DNA of 64,000 nucleotides from the NCBI GenBank assembly GCA_947496695.1, contig CANMEI010000002.1, positions 124,001 through 188,000 on the forward strand. Reading direction: 5' to 3'. The position numbers were made by a program, and so were the translations under genes. Below, in pieces: positions 27,040-35,665 of this stretch. Source of the DNA: an uncultured Cellulophaga sp. (GTDB lineage Bacteria > Bacteroidota > Bacteroidia > Flavobacteriales > Flavobacteriaceae). The notes under the pieces are model-generated. The model did no database searches, was not told the origin of the DNA, and was given only the letters and a program-made list of their open reading frames with translations. Each line of letters starts with the position of its first letter. The first letter of the stretch is position 1.

Positions 27040-27603
27040 ATGACTCGTAAATATATTTATTTTCTTTCTTCATTTTTAATCATTAGTTGTGGCTCTTCTA
27101 AAAAAAAGAAATCCTACAGTAAATCTTATGAAAAAACAATTACCGTAAGTGGAAATAACAAAAAAGATTCTGATGCTAAATTACCTGAAGTAAAATCAGA
27201 AAAATCAAGAGAATCAAATAATATAGCAACTTCTATTATTAATGATGCTATTGCATTTTCTGGCACTCGTTATAAATATGGTGGCACTACAAAAAAAGGG
27301 ATGGACTGTTCCGGTTTATTATATGTTGCTTTTAATAAAAATGATATTACTTTACCTCGAGTTTCTTATGTAATGGCTGAAGAGGGTAAAGATATTAACC
27401 TTAAAAAAGTAGAGGAAGGTGATTTGCTTTTTTTTAAAACTAGTAGAAAATCTAGAAGAATAAACCATGTTGGGCTTGTTGTTTCGGTAAATAATTCAGA
27501 AATAAAATTTATTCATGCTACCACATCCCGTGGCGTTATTGTATCTTCATTAAAAGAAGGTTATTGGAATGATGCTTTTGTAAAAGCTACCCGAGTACTA
27601 TAA
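27040..27603 (+). CDS. NlpC/P60 family lipoprotein (C40 peptidase)
   Basis: Probable peptidoglycan endopeptidase anchored as a lipoprotein, 187 residues. The N-terminus has a short signal with lipobox IISC (acylated Cys17) and a Lys/Ser-rich linker. The C40 domain (about 65-187) has the catalytic Cys in GMDCSGLLYVAF, the His in INHVGLVV and a third His in FIHATTSRGV. It is 12 bases ahead of comEC on the same strand. Confidence 0.9.
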   Translation: MTRKYIYFLSSFLIISCGSSKKKKSYSKSYEKTITVSGNNKKDSDAKLPEVKSEKSRESNNIATSIINDAIAFSGTRYKYGGTTKKGMDCSGLLYVAFNKNDITLPRVSYVMAEEGKDINLKKVEEGDLLFFKTSRKSRRINHVGLVVSVNNSEIKFIHATTSRGVIVSSLKEGYWNDAFVKATRVL

Positions 27604-27615
27604 ACAAAATTAAAT

Positions 27616-29643
27616 ATGCAGTTATTAAAATTTGTGCCTATAAAATTGACACTCTTTTTAATACTTGGTATTATTACTGGCTGGTATACCGACCTAAATA
27701 ATACTATTCCATTTTGTTTTGTAATTGGTTTATTAGTTGTAGCAGGTTTTCTATATAAATCTAAAAAGAGAACAAACCAATATGTCTTTGGAATTGTAGC
27801 ATTATTAGTTACTTTTTGTATTGGATTACTCGTCATATCAATAAATAAACCTAAGAATAACTTTAACCATTACTCAAAACACACGAACGAAAACCCACAA
27901 GAATTACATTTAAAAATATCTGAAGTATTAAAATCAAATTCCTTTTCAGATAAGTATTTCGCAAAAATTTTAAAGGTTAAAAACAATAACACCACCGGTG
28001 ATATCTTACTTACCATTCCAAAAGACTCATTAAAAACAAAATTACATATTGATGATGAATTTATTGTTTACGAGCAGTTATCTGAAATAAAAAAAACTTT
28101 AAACCCTCATGAATTTAGCTATAAAAGTTATTTAGAAAAAGTAGGAGTTTATCAGCAATTATATTTAAAATCAACAAACTATATTTCTACAAAAAACAAC
28201 AGAAAAACAATTTATGGTTTAGCCGCTAAATGGAGAAATAAAATAATTGAAAATTTAAAAAAAGAAGAATTTGGTAGTGATGAATTAGGTATTATTCAAG
28301 CACTATTATTAGGAGAAAGAAATGATATTTCTGAAGAAACCTATAATAATTATAAAAATGCTGGTGCTATTCACATTTTAGCTGTTTCTGGGCTACATAT
28401 TGGTATATTATTATTAATACTTCAACTTATATTACAACCTGTAGATAATTTACCTTATGGTAAAAAAATAAAGCTACCCCTTATTGTGGCCCTGTTATGG
28501 GCGTTTGCATTTCTAGCAGGACTTTCTGCTTCAATTGTCAGAGCTGTTACTATGTTTTCATTTTTAGCGTATGCCGAATATTTAAACAGACCCGCAAATA
28601 AATTTAATATTCTGGCATTATCTATGTTTTTTATATTACTAATAAAACCAACTTACTTATTTCATGTTGGTTTTCAAATGAGTTATGTTGCCGTTTTTAC
28701 TATTCTATGGGTCTATCCAATACTACAAAACTTCTGGCAACCTAAATATAGTATCTTAAATAAAATATGGCAATTATTAAGTATTAGTGTTGCTGCTCAA
28801 TTAGGAGTATTACCTATTAGTCTATTTTATTTTCATCAATTTCCTACCTTATTTTTTATTTCAAACTTAGTAATTGTTCCCTGCCTTGGTTTTATTTTAT
28901 CTGGCGGTATTGTTATTATTCTATTATCGTTATTAAATTTATTACCAAATTTTGTAGCTCAAATTTATAATGGAGCCATACAATTTATGAATATCATTAT
29001 AGCTTGGATTGCACAACAGGAAACATTTCTATTTAAAAATATATCTTTTGATAGTATACAACTAATTTTGTCATATATCATTATAATATGCTTAATAGTA
29101 ATGTGGACAAAGACTTCTTTTAAAAGAATAATAGTTTTATTTGTTTCTGTACTTATTCTTCAATCTTATTTACTTATTAGTAAGTATCAAGTAAATCAAA
29201 AAAAAGGATTATTAGTTCTACATCAAGCAAAAGAAACAACTCTAATAAATCAAAAAGGGAGTACAGCTCATGTTTTAAGCAACCAAAAAAATCAATTAAC
29301 TAGTACTTTACAATCCTACAGAATAGGAGAACGAATCAACACAATTACCTACGATTCATTAAAAAATTGCTATACATTACTAGACAAAAAAATCGTTATT
29401 ATTGATAGTTTTGCTGTTATTGACACCACCATGAAAAAGGTTGATTATTTAATACTCACACAATCACCTAAAATTAACTTAGAGAGGTACCTTAATATTA
29501 TTAAACCAAAAATGATAATTGCTGACGGAAGTAATTATAAGAGTTTTATAACTAAATGGAACAAAACCTGTATAAAAAAGAAACTCCCTTTTCACTACAC
29601 AGGCGAAAAGGGAGCATTTTATTTTAATGAATTAAAAGACTAG
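27616..29643 (+). CDS. comEC: ComEC/Rec2-family DNA uptake channel protein
   Basis: A 675-residue polytopic inner-membrane protein of the natural-transformation channel. N-terminal DUF4131-like region with hydrophobic helices; the Competence domain core (about 215-500) has ALLLGERNDIS, HILAVSGLHIGIL and LSASIVRAVTMF. The C-terminal 170 residues are where a metallo-beta-lactamase-like nuclease would be, but they lack HxHxDH; the equivalent position reads LTQSPKIN. The nuclease function is therefore probably lost or carried elsewhere. Its stop overlaps the convergent POT gene by four bases. Confidence 0.88.
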   Translation: MQLLKFVPIKLTLFLILGIITGWYTDLNNTIPFCFVIGLLVVAGFLYKSKKRTNQYVFGIVALLVTFCIGLLVISINKPKNNFNHYSKHTNENPQELHLKISEVLKSNSFSDKYFAKILKVKNNNTTGDILLTIPKDSLKTKLHIDDEFIVYEQLSEIKKTLNPHEFSYKSYLEKVGVYQQLYLKSTNYISTKNNRKTIYGLAAKWRNKIIENLKKEEFGSDELGIIQALLLGERNDISEETYNNYKNAGAIHILAVSGLHIGILLLILQLILQPVDNLPYGKKIKLPLIVALLWAFAFLAGLSASIVRAVTMFSFLAYAEYLNRPANKFNILALSMFFILLIKPTYLFHVGFQMSYVAVFTILWVYPILQNFWQPKYSILNKIWQLLSISVAAQLGVLPISLFYFHQFPTLFFISNLVIVPCLGFILSGGIVIILLSLLNLLPNFVAQIYNGAIQFMNIIIAWIAQQETFLFKNISFDSIQLILSYIIIICLIVMWTKTSFKRIIVLFVSVLILQSYLLISKYQVNQKKGLLVLHQAKETTLINQKGSTAHVLSNQKNQLTSTLQSYRIGERINTITYDSLKNCYTLLDKKIVIIDSFAVIDTTMKKVDYLILTQSPKINLERYLNIIKPKMIIADGSNYKSFITKWNKTCIKKKLPFHYTGEKGAFYFNELKD

Positions 29644-30998
29644 CTTACAATTTTAGATTCACCATCTTCTGCACCGTGTGTTAACCTTTTTAATGGTTTT
29701 AATAATGCAATTACTAAAAGACCAATAATTGTCCAAACTACAGCGATACCAGTAAATACTTCAAATTCACCTAAATTCTGTGAAGCTTCACCAATAAGAC
29801 CCGCTATTTTGTTTCCAAAACCTGTAGCTGCCCAGTAAAGTCCCATAATAATTGAAGCATATTTTAAAGGTGCTAACTTAGTAATGAATGATAACGATAC
29901 TGGTGACGCACACAATTCTCCAATTGTATGCAATAAATAAGCTAAAATAATCCAATACATTGCTGATGAGCCATTATTAGCATATTCTATTGATGCTGCA
30001 CTCATAAAACCAAAACCAACTGCCATAATCACCATACCTACAGCAATCTTAAATAAAGATGAAGACTCTTTACCTTTTTTTCTCCATTTTAACCAGAAAC
30101 CACCAACTGCAGTTGCCAAAGTAATAATAAAGAATGAGTTTACCGATTGAAATACTGATGCTGGAATTTCAAACAAACCGAAAAAGTTTCTATCTGTTTT
30201 TTGTTCTGCATACAAATTCATTAATCCACCTGCTTGTTCAAATGCTGCCCAGAAAAGAATAATTAACAAAAAAGAAATTAAAAGAACCTTAATTCTATCT
30301 TTTTCTATAGAAGTTAATGGCTTATCTAAAATAGCTTTATCTACTTCATTTTTTCTTGAGATAAGATTACCTACATGTGTTAAATATTTTTGACCCCAAA
30401 TGTAAACTGCTTGACCTAAAAACATTCCAATTGCAGCTAAACCAAAACCGTAATGCCAATTGATATTTTCTCCAATATAACCACATAAAATTGGAGCTAA
30501 GAAACCACCAATATTAATACCCATATAGAAAATATAAAAACCTAAATCTCTTCTTTCATCTTTAGGTTTGTACAAACCTCCAACCATTGAACTAATGTTT
30601 GGTTTTAAACAACCGACACCTAAAATCACAAAAAAGCAACCTAAATAAAATGATGTTACAGAATTAAAAGCTAAAACGGTATGCCCAATGCACAATAGTG
30701 CTCCACCAAGCATTACTGTTTTCTTCTGACCTAATAATTTATCAGCAATCCAACCTCCTGGTATTGAAGAAACATAAACTAACATAGTATAAGTACCATA
30801 TAAACCTAAAGCCTCTTTATTTGTCCAACCAAAACCTGGATTATTTGATGTTGTTTCTGAAACAAGAAAAAGCACAAAAAGTGCACGCATTCCATAATAA
30901 GAGAATCGCTCCCACATTTCTGTGAAAAATAAAACATATAACCCTACTGGGTGACCAAATAACTCTTTTTCATGCTCAAGTTTAACAGTATTATTCAT
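29640..30998 (-). CDS. Proton-dependent oligopeptide transporter (POT/PTR family)
   Basis: Inner-membrane proton-coupled di/tripeptide importer of 452 residues with about twelve helices. The N-terminal motif ExxERFxYYG is complete (residues 27-36, EMWERFSYYG), followed by SIPGGWIADKLLGQKKTVMLGG and the CLKPNISSMVGGLY segment of the family. It is adjacent on the same strand to a secreted DPP-IV peptidase gene, a sensible pairing of peptide digestion and uptake. Confidence 0.92.
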   Translation of the reverse strand: MNNTVKLEHEKELFGHPVGLYVLFFTEMWERFSYYGMRALFVLFLVSETTSNNPGFGWTNKEALGLYGTYTMLVYVSSIPGGWIADKLLGQKKTVMLGGALLCIGHTVLAFNSVTSFYLGCFFVILGVGCLKPNISSMVGGLYKPKDERRDLGFYIFYMGINIGGFLAPILCGYIGENINWHYGFGLAAIGMFLGQAVYIWGQKYLTHVGNLISRKNEVDKAILDKPLTSIEKDRIKVLLISFLLIILFWAAFEQAGGLMNLYAEQKTDRNFFGLFEIPASVFQSVNSFFIITLATAVGGFWLKWRKKGKESSSLFKIAVGMVIMAVGFGFMSAASIEYANNGSSAMYWIILAYLLHTIGELCASPVSLSFITKLAPLKYASIIMGLYWAATGFGNKIAGLIGEASQNLGEFEVFTGIAVVWTIIGLLVIALLKPLKRLTHGAEDGESKIVS

Positions 30999-31033
30999 AT
31001 ATAAATTTGTGTTATTTAATTAGTTAGGTAGTC

Positions 31034-33199
31034 TTATAAGTTTTCTTTAATAAAATTGGTCATTTTAGCATACAAATGAAGTCTTGTATTACCACCATAA
31101 ATACCATGATTCTTATCGGGATAAAGAGCCCAATCAAATGGTTTATTAGCTTCCACTAAAGCTTCAACCATACGCATTGTATTTTGTACATGCACATTAT
31201 CATCCCCTGTACCGTGAACTAACAAATACTTTCCTTTTAATAATTCTGGGTAGTTAAATGGTGAATTATCATTATAACCACTAGCGTTTTCTTGCGGTGT
31301 TTGCATGTAACGTTCTGTATAAATAGTATCGTAAAAACGCCATGAAGTTACAGGCGCAACAGCAATTGCCATTTCAAAAGTATCATTTCCTTTTAAAATA
31401 CAGTTGGTTGACATAAAGCCTCCAAAACTCCAGCCCCAGATACCCGTACGAGCCTCATCAATATAGGATAACTTACTTAACTCTTTTGCTACTGAAATTT
31501 GATCTTCAACCTCGTATTTTCCTAATTCTTTTTGAGTTACTTTTTTAAAATCCCTACCTTTAAAACCTGTTCCTCTACCATCAACACATGCTACTATATA
31601 ACCTTCTGATGCTAACAATTGATACCAATAATCATTAGAAGCCATCCATTTATTTGCTACTTGTTGTGATCCTGGTCCACTGTATTGAAACATAAAAAGT
31701 GGATATTTTTTTGAAGAATCAAAATTTGAAGGTTTAATCATCCACATATTTAAATCATTCCCATTTATTGAAATAGTAGAGAATTCTTTAGCACTTATAT
31801 CATATGATTCAAGTTTTTTTGAAAGCTCACTATTATCAATAATTTCCTTAACCTTCTTACCCGTTAAAGCATTATGCAGTGTGTATTCAGGTGGTGTTGT
31901 CGCACTTGAAAATGTATTTATAAAGTATGTAAAATCGGTACTAAAGTCAGCATTATTCTGTCCTTCTTTTTTTGTTAATCTAACTTTATTAGATCCACCA
32001 CTACTTATACTATAAACATCTCTATTAATTGATCCATTTTCTGTAGATTGATAATACACTCTATCTTCATCTTGATCATAACCATAATAATTTGTTACTT
32101 CCCAATCACCTTTAGTAATTTGATTCATTAACTTACCATCTTCATTGTATAAATAAATATGGTTGTAACCATCTTTTTCACTGGTCCAAATAAAGCTATC
32201 GTCAGCTAAAAAAGTTAAATTATCAGTAATATCAACATAAGCCTTATCTTTTTCTTCTAATAATAGAGAAACTTTATTGTTTTTAGCATTAACTGCATAC
32301 AATTTCAAATTGTCTTGATGTCTGTTTATAGTCTGAACACTTAACATGTTTTTATTATGCATCCATTTAATACGTGGAATATAATAAGGACTATCAATAT
32401 CAATTTTTGAAATAGCTTTAGATTTTACATCAAGCATATGTAAAGTAACTATTGCATTGTTTTCCCCTGCTTTTGGGTATTTAAAAACTTCTTGTGTTTG
32501 GTATAATCCTGTTCCGTAAATATCCATTGAAAATTCAGGAACCTCAGTTTCATCAAAACGCAAAAAAGCAATCTTACTACCATCTGCATTCCAATCAAAA
32601 GCACGAACAAAAGCAAACTCTTCTTCGTAAACCCAATCTGTTACACCATTAATAATTTTGTTTTTAACACCATCTGTAGTAATTTGAGATGTTGTATTTT
32701 TTAACAAATCAAGAATATAAAGGTTGTTTTCAAAAACATAAGCAACTTTAGTATTATCTGGAGACAATGTTGGTTCTTGAATTTTGTTTTCTGATATTTT
32801 TACAATTGATTTCGTTTTTACATCGTAGATATAGTAAATACCAACCGATGATCTTCTAAAAATTGCTTCGCTTTCAGTAGCTAACAAAACTTTACTCTCG
32901 TCTGCACTAAATTCATAAGAAGTAAAATATTGAATCTCATTTAAATCATTAGAATTTGCGACTGTACTTACTTTTTCAAGAGTTGCATAATCATAAATAT
33001 CAATGCTACTTGATCTTGAACTTCTATCAAAATTTAAAACGGTATATTGAGTACCATTATTTAAAGATCTTAATACATCTAACCCTTCTGTTCTAAATTC
33101 TCCTTGCCATATTTCTTCTAAAGAGACTTGTTTTTTTTGTGCATTTGTAACAGTACTTATACTGCCTATAAAAAATAATAGTAAAATTAATTTTTTCAT
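31034..33199 (-). CDS. Dipeptidyl-peptidase IV-type serine peptidase (S9B)
   Basis: Secreted or periplasmic prolyl dipeptidyl peptidase. The ATG at 33199 gives 721 residues with a clear signal peptide (MKKLILLLFFIGSISTVTNA); a longer start at 33280 adds a non-conserved leader. An N-terminal eight-bladed beta-propeller domain carries the DWVYEEEF double-Glu motif that anchors the substrate N-terminus; the C-terminal hydrolase has catalytic Ser591 (GWSFGG), Asp666 (GTGDDNVH) and His698 (KNHGIYGG). Same strand as the downstream POT transporter (35 bases apart). Confidence 0.93.
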   Translation of the reverse strand: MKKLILLLFFIGSISTVTNAQKKQVSLEEIWQGEFRTEGLDVLRSLNNGTQYTVLNFDRSSRSSSIDIYDYATLEKVSTVANSNDLNEIQYFTSYEFSADESKVLLATESEAIFRRSSVGIYYIYDVKTKSIVKISENKIQEPTLSPDNTKVAYVFENNLYILDLLKNTTSQITTDGVKNKIINGVTDWVYEEEFAFVRAFDWNADGSKIAFLRFDETEVPEFSMDIYGTGLYQTQEVFKYPKAGENNAIVTLHMLDVKSKAISKIDIDSPYYIPRIKWMHNKNMLSVQTINRHQDNLKLYAVNAKNNKVSLLLEEKDKAYVDITDNLTFLADDSFIWTSEKDGYNHIYLYNEDGKLMNQITKGDWEVTNYYGYDQDEDRVYYQSTENGSINRDVYSISSGGSNKVRLTKKEGQNNADFSTDFTYFINTFSSATTPPEYTLHNALTGKKVKEIIDNSELSKKLESYDISAKEFSTISINGNDLNMWMIKPSNFDSSKKYPLFMFQYSGPGSQQVANKWMASNDYWYQLLASEGYIVACVDGRGTGFKGRDFKKVTQKELGKYEVEDQISVAKELSKLSYIDEARTGIWGWSFGGFMSTNCILKGNDTFEMAIAVAPVTSWRFYDTIYTERYMQTPQENASGYNDNSPFNYPELLKGKYLLVHGTGDDNVHVQNTMRMVEALVEANKPFDWALYPDKNHGIYGGNTRLHLYAKMTNFIKENL

Positions 33200-33336
33200 T
33201 AAATGTATCCGTTTTATTTGGTAGCCCAAGTTTAATAATAATTTCACATAAAAATAAACATTTAACAATAAATATAACAAACACGAGGCTTTACTTCAGA
33301 TTAAAGTTTCTCATCAAATAAATATTTGGTAATTAC

Positions 33337-33344
33337 TATCTTTG
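33337..33344 (+). promoter_or_regulatory. Putative -7 element before HMG-CoA reductase
   Basis: TATCTTTG matches TAnnTTTG exactly and lies 22 bases before the ATG at 33366. It overlaps an in-frame upstream TTG (33342), which therefore is unlikely to be the real start. Confidence 0.5.
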
Positions 33345-33365
33345 AGCTCAGAAACCAGACAATTT

Positions 33366-34691
33366 ATGATTACTCCTATAGAAGGATTTTCCAAACTTAA
33401 TAAAGATCAAAAAATAGCGTGGTTAGCAAAAAACTATACTCAAAATAGTGATGAAACCATAAACATTTTAAAACGTTATTGGAACACCGATAGTGTTTTA
33501 CAAAAACTACATGATGAGTTTATTGAAAACACTGTAAGTAACTACTATTTACCTTTAGGTATTGCTCCTAATTTTTTAATAAATGATAAGCTTTATGCCA
33601 TTCCTATGGCAATTGAAGAAAGTTCTGTAGTGGCTGCAGCAAGTAAAGCTGCAAAATTTTGGCTTAAAAGAGGTGGTTTTAAAACTTCAATTATTGGCAC
33701 TGAAAAGATAGGACAAGTACATTTTATGTACACCGGAGACTTTACTAAGTTAAAAGAGTTTTTTACGGATCTTGAACCTGTTCTGAAAAACGACACAAGA
33801 GACATCACTAAAAACATGGAAAAAAGAGGTGGTGGCATAACTGCTATTACTTTAAAAAATAAAACAGAAGACTTAAAAGATTACTACCAACTACATTGCA
33901 CTTTTGAAACTTTAGATGCAATGGGTGCGAATTTTATAAATACTTGCTTAGAGCAGTTTGCTCAAACCCTTAAAAGAGAGTTTACAAATAGCGTGCTTTT
34001 TTCAAATTCAGATGAAGAATTAGAAATTGTGATGAGTATTTTAAGTAATTATGTGCCAAATTGTATTGTAAAAGCTGAAGTTTCTTGTCCGGTTGAAGCA
34101 CTTAATGACGATAAGAACATTTCACCTAAAGAATTTGCAGAGAAAATGATTAGAGCGATTGATATTGCGAAAGCGGAACCTTACCGAGCCGTAACACACA
34201 ACAAAGGTATTATGAACGGTATTGACGCTGTGGTTTTAGCAACAGGTAATGATTTTAGAGCTATTGAAGCTGGAATACACGCCTATGCAGCTAAAGATGG
34301 TCAATACAGTAGTCTAACACATGCAACTGTGAAAAATGAAGTTTTTAAATTTTGGATTGAAGTACCTTTAGCATTAGGTACAGTGGGCGGGTTAACAAAC
34401 TTACACCCTATAGTAAAATTAGCTCTAGAAATACTTCACAAGCCTTCTGCTCAAGAATTAATGCAGATTGTAGCTGTAGCTGGTTTAGCTCAAAATTTTG
34501 CAGCAGTACGCTCGTTGGTTACTACAGGCATACAAAAAGGGCACATGAAAATGCATCTGATGAATATTTTAAACCAATTAGGCGCGAATGATACTGAGAA
34601 AAAAACAATAGTTGATCACTTCAAAACCAATACAGTAACACATAGTGCCGTTATTGAAGCTTATCAAAAACTCAAAAAAGTTAATGACTGA
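33366..34691 (+). CDS. mvaA: Hydroxymethylglutaryl-CoA reductase (class II type)
   Basis: Converts HMG-CoA to mevalonate, the committed step of the mevalonate isoprenoid pathway. The ATG at 33366 gives 441 residues starting MITPIEGFSKLNKDQKIAWL, like the family. Motifs: EESSVVAAASKAAKFW (catalytic Glu), DAMGANFINT, GTVGGLT, and LAQNFAAVRSLVTTGIQKGHMKMH with the catalytic His. Overlaps the GHMP kinase by eight bases, indicating a coupled mevalonate operon. Confidence 0.93.
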   Translation: MITPIEGFSKLNKDQKIAWLAKNYTQNSDETINILKRYWNTDSVLQKLHDEFIENTVSNYYLPLGIAPNFLINDKLYAIPMAIEESSVVAAASKAAKFWLKRGGFKTSIIGTEKIGQVHFMYTGDFTKLKEFFTDLEPVLKNDTRDITKNMEKRGGGITAITLKNKTEDLKDYYQLHCTFETLDAMGANFINTCLEQFAQTLKREFTNSVLFSNSDEELEIVMSILSNYVPNCIVKAEVSCPVEALNDDKNISPKEFAEKMIRAIDIAKAEPYRAVTHNKGIMNGIDAVVLATGNDFRAIEAGIHAYAAKDGQYSSLTHATVKNEVFKFWIEVPLALGTVGGLTNLHPIVKLALEILHKPSAQELMQIVAVAGLAQNFAAVRSLVTTGIQKGHMKMHLMNILNQLGANDTEKKTIVDHFKTNTVTHSAVIEAYQKLKKVND

Positions 34692-35592
34692 AAAATTTTA
34701 CAGTAACGGGAAATTATTAATTACTGGAGAATATGGAGTTCTTGATGGTGCTTTAAGTTTAGCTATACCAAGTAAATACGGGCAATCATTAAATATTACT
34801 TCAAATTCATCAAATAAACTTACTTGGACAAGCATAGACAACAAAAATGAAATCTGGTTTGAAGGTATTTTTGATTTAAATACTTTAAAAGAAAAAACAG
34901 CTACAGATAAAAATACTGCTACAACATTATCTAAAATGCTTCATGAAGCTAGAAAATTAAATACTGGCTTTTTTACAAAATCAACTGGGTTTAATGTAAT
35001 AACAAAACTAGATTTTCCAAGAGATTGGGGACTGGGTTCTTCTTCTACTTTATTGAATAATATTGCAGAATGGGCAAATATAAATCCATACACTTTACTG
35101 TGGAATTCTTTTTCTGGTAGTGGTTATGATATTGCATGTGCCAAGCATAATAAACCCATCACGTACTTAGTAAAAGATAATACACCAACTATTAAAGAAA
35201 TAAACTTTAATCCGAGTTTTAAAAATGACATATTTTTTATTCACTTAAATAAAAAACAAAATAGTCGAGAAGGTATTGCCAATTATAGGAAAGCTGATTT
35301 TAATAAGAATGATTTTATATCTAAATTAACTACACTTACACAAGAATTTATAATATGTAATGATTTAGAGAAATTTAAAGAATTAATCTCATTACATGAA
35401 ATACTAGTCTCTTCTGTAATTAAACAACTCCCTGTAAAAGAGCTTTTATTTCCTGATTATAATGGTGCTATAAAAAGCTTAGGTGCTTGGGGAGGAGATT
35501 TTATAATGGCGGTAGGTAACGAAAACACTCCCAAATACTTTAAAACTAAAGGGTACACTACAATTTTAAGCTATAAAGAAATGCTACTTTAA
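34684..35592 (+). CDS. GYDIA-family GHMP kinase (mevalonate pathway)
   Basis: A 302-residue small-molecule kinase starting MTEKFYSNGKLLITGEYGVLDGA. The GHMP ATP loop is PRDWGLGSSSTLLNNIAEW, and the name-giving GYDIACAKH is present. Its overlap with HMG-CoA reductase supports a role as mevalonate kinase or phosphomevalonate kinase, though the exact step is not shown by sequence alone. The next gene in the direction of transcription is convergent and a strong terminator follows. Confidence 0.85.
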   Translation: MTEKFYSNGKLLITGEYGVLDGALSLAIPSKYGQSLNITSNSSNKLTWTSIDNKNEIWFEGIFDLNTLKEKTATDKNTATTLSKMLHEARKLNTGFFTKSTGFNVITKLDFPRDWGLGSSSTLLNNIAEWANINPYTLLWNSFSGSGYDIACAKHNKPITYLVKDNTPTIKEINFNPSFKNDIFFIHLNKKQNSREGIANYRKADFNKNDFISKLTTLTQEFIICNDLEKFKELISLHEILVSSVIKQLPVKELLFPDYNGAIKSLGAWGGDFIMAVGNENTPKYFKTKGYTTILSYKEMLL

Positions 35593-35610
35593 CTTAAAAA
35601 GTAATTTATA

Positions 35611-35645
35611 AAAAAAGCCTCTTTTAAAAGAGGCTTTTTTTGTAC
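35611..35645. terminator. Bidirectional terminator between GHMP kinase and PpiD-like gene
   Basis: Perfect palindrome AAAAAAGCCTCTTTT with its complement, followed by T residues on both strands. It lies between the 3' ends of the mevalonate pair and the minus-strand PpiD-like gene. Confidence 0.88.
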
Positions 35646-35665
35646 TATATATTTCTACTTAATTA

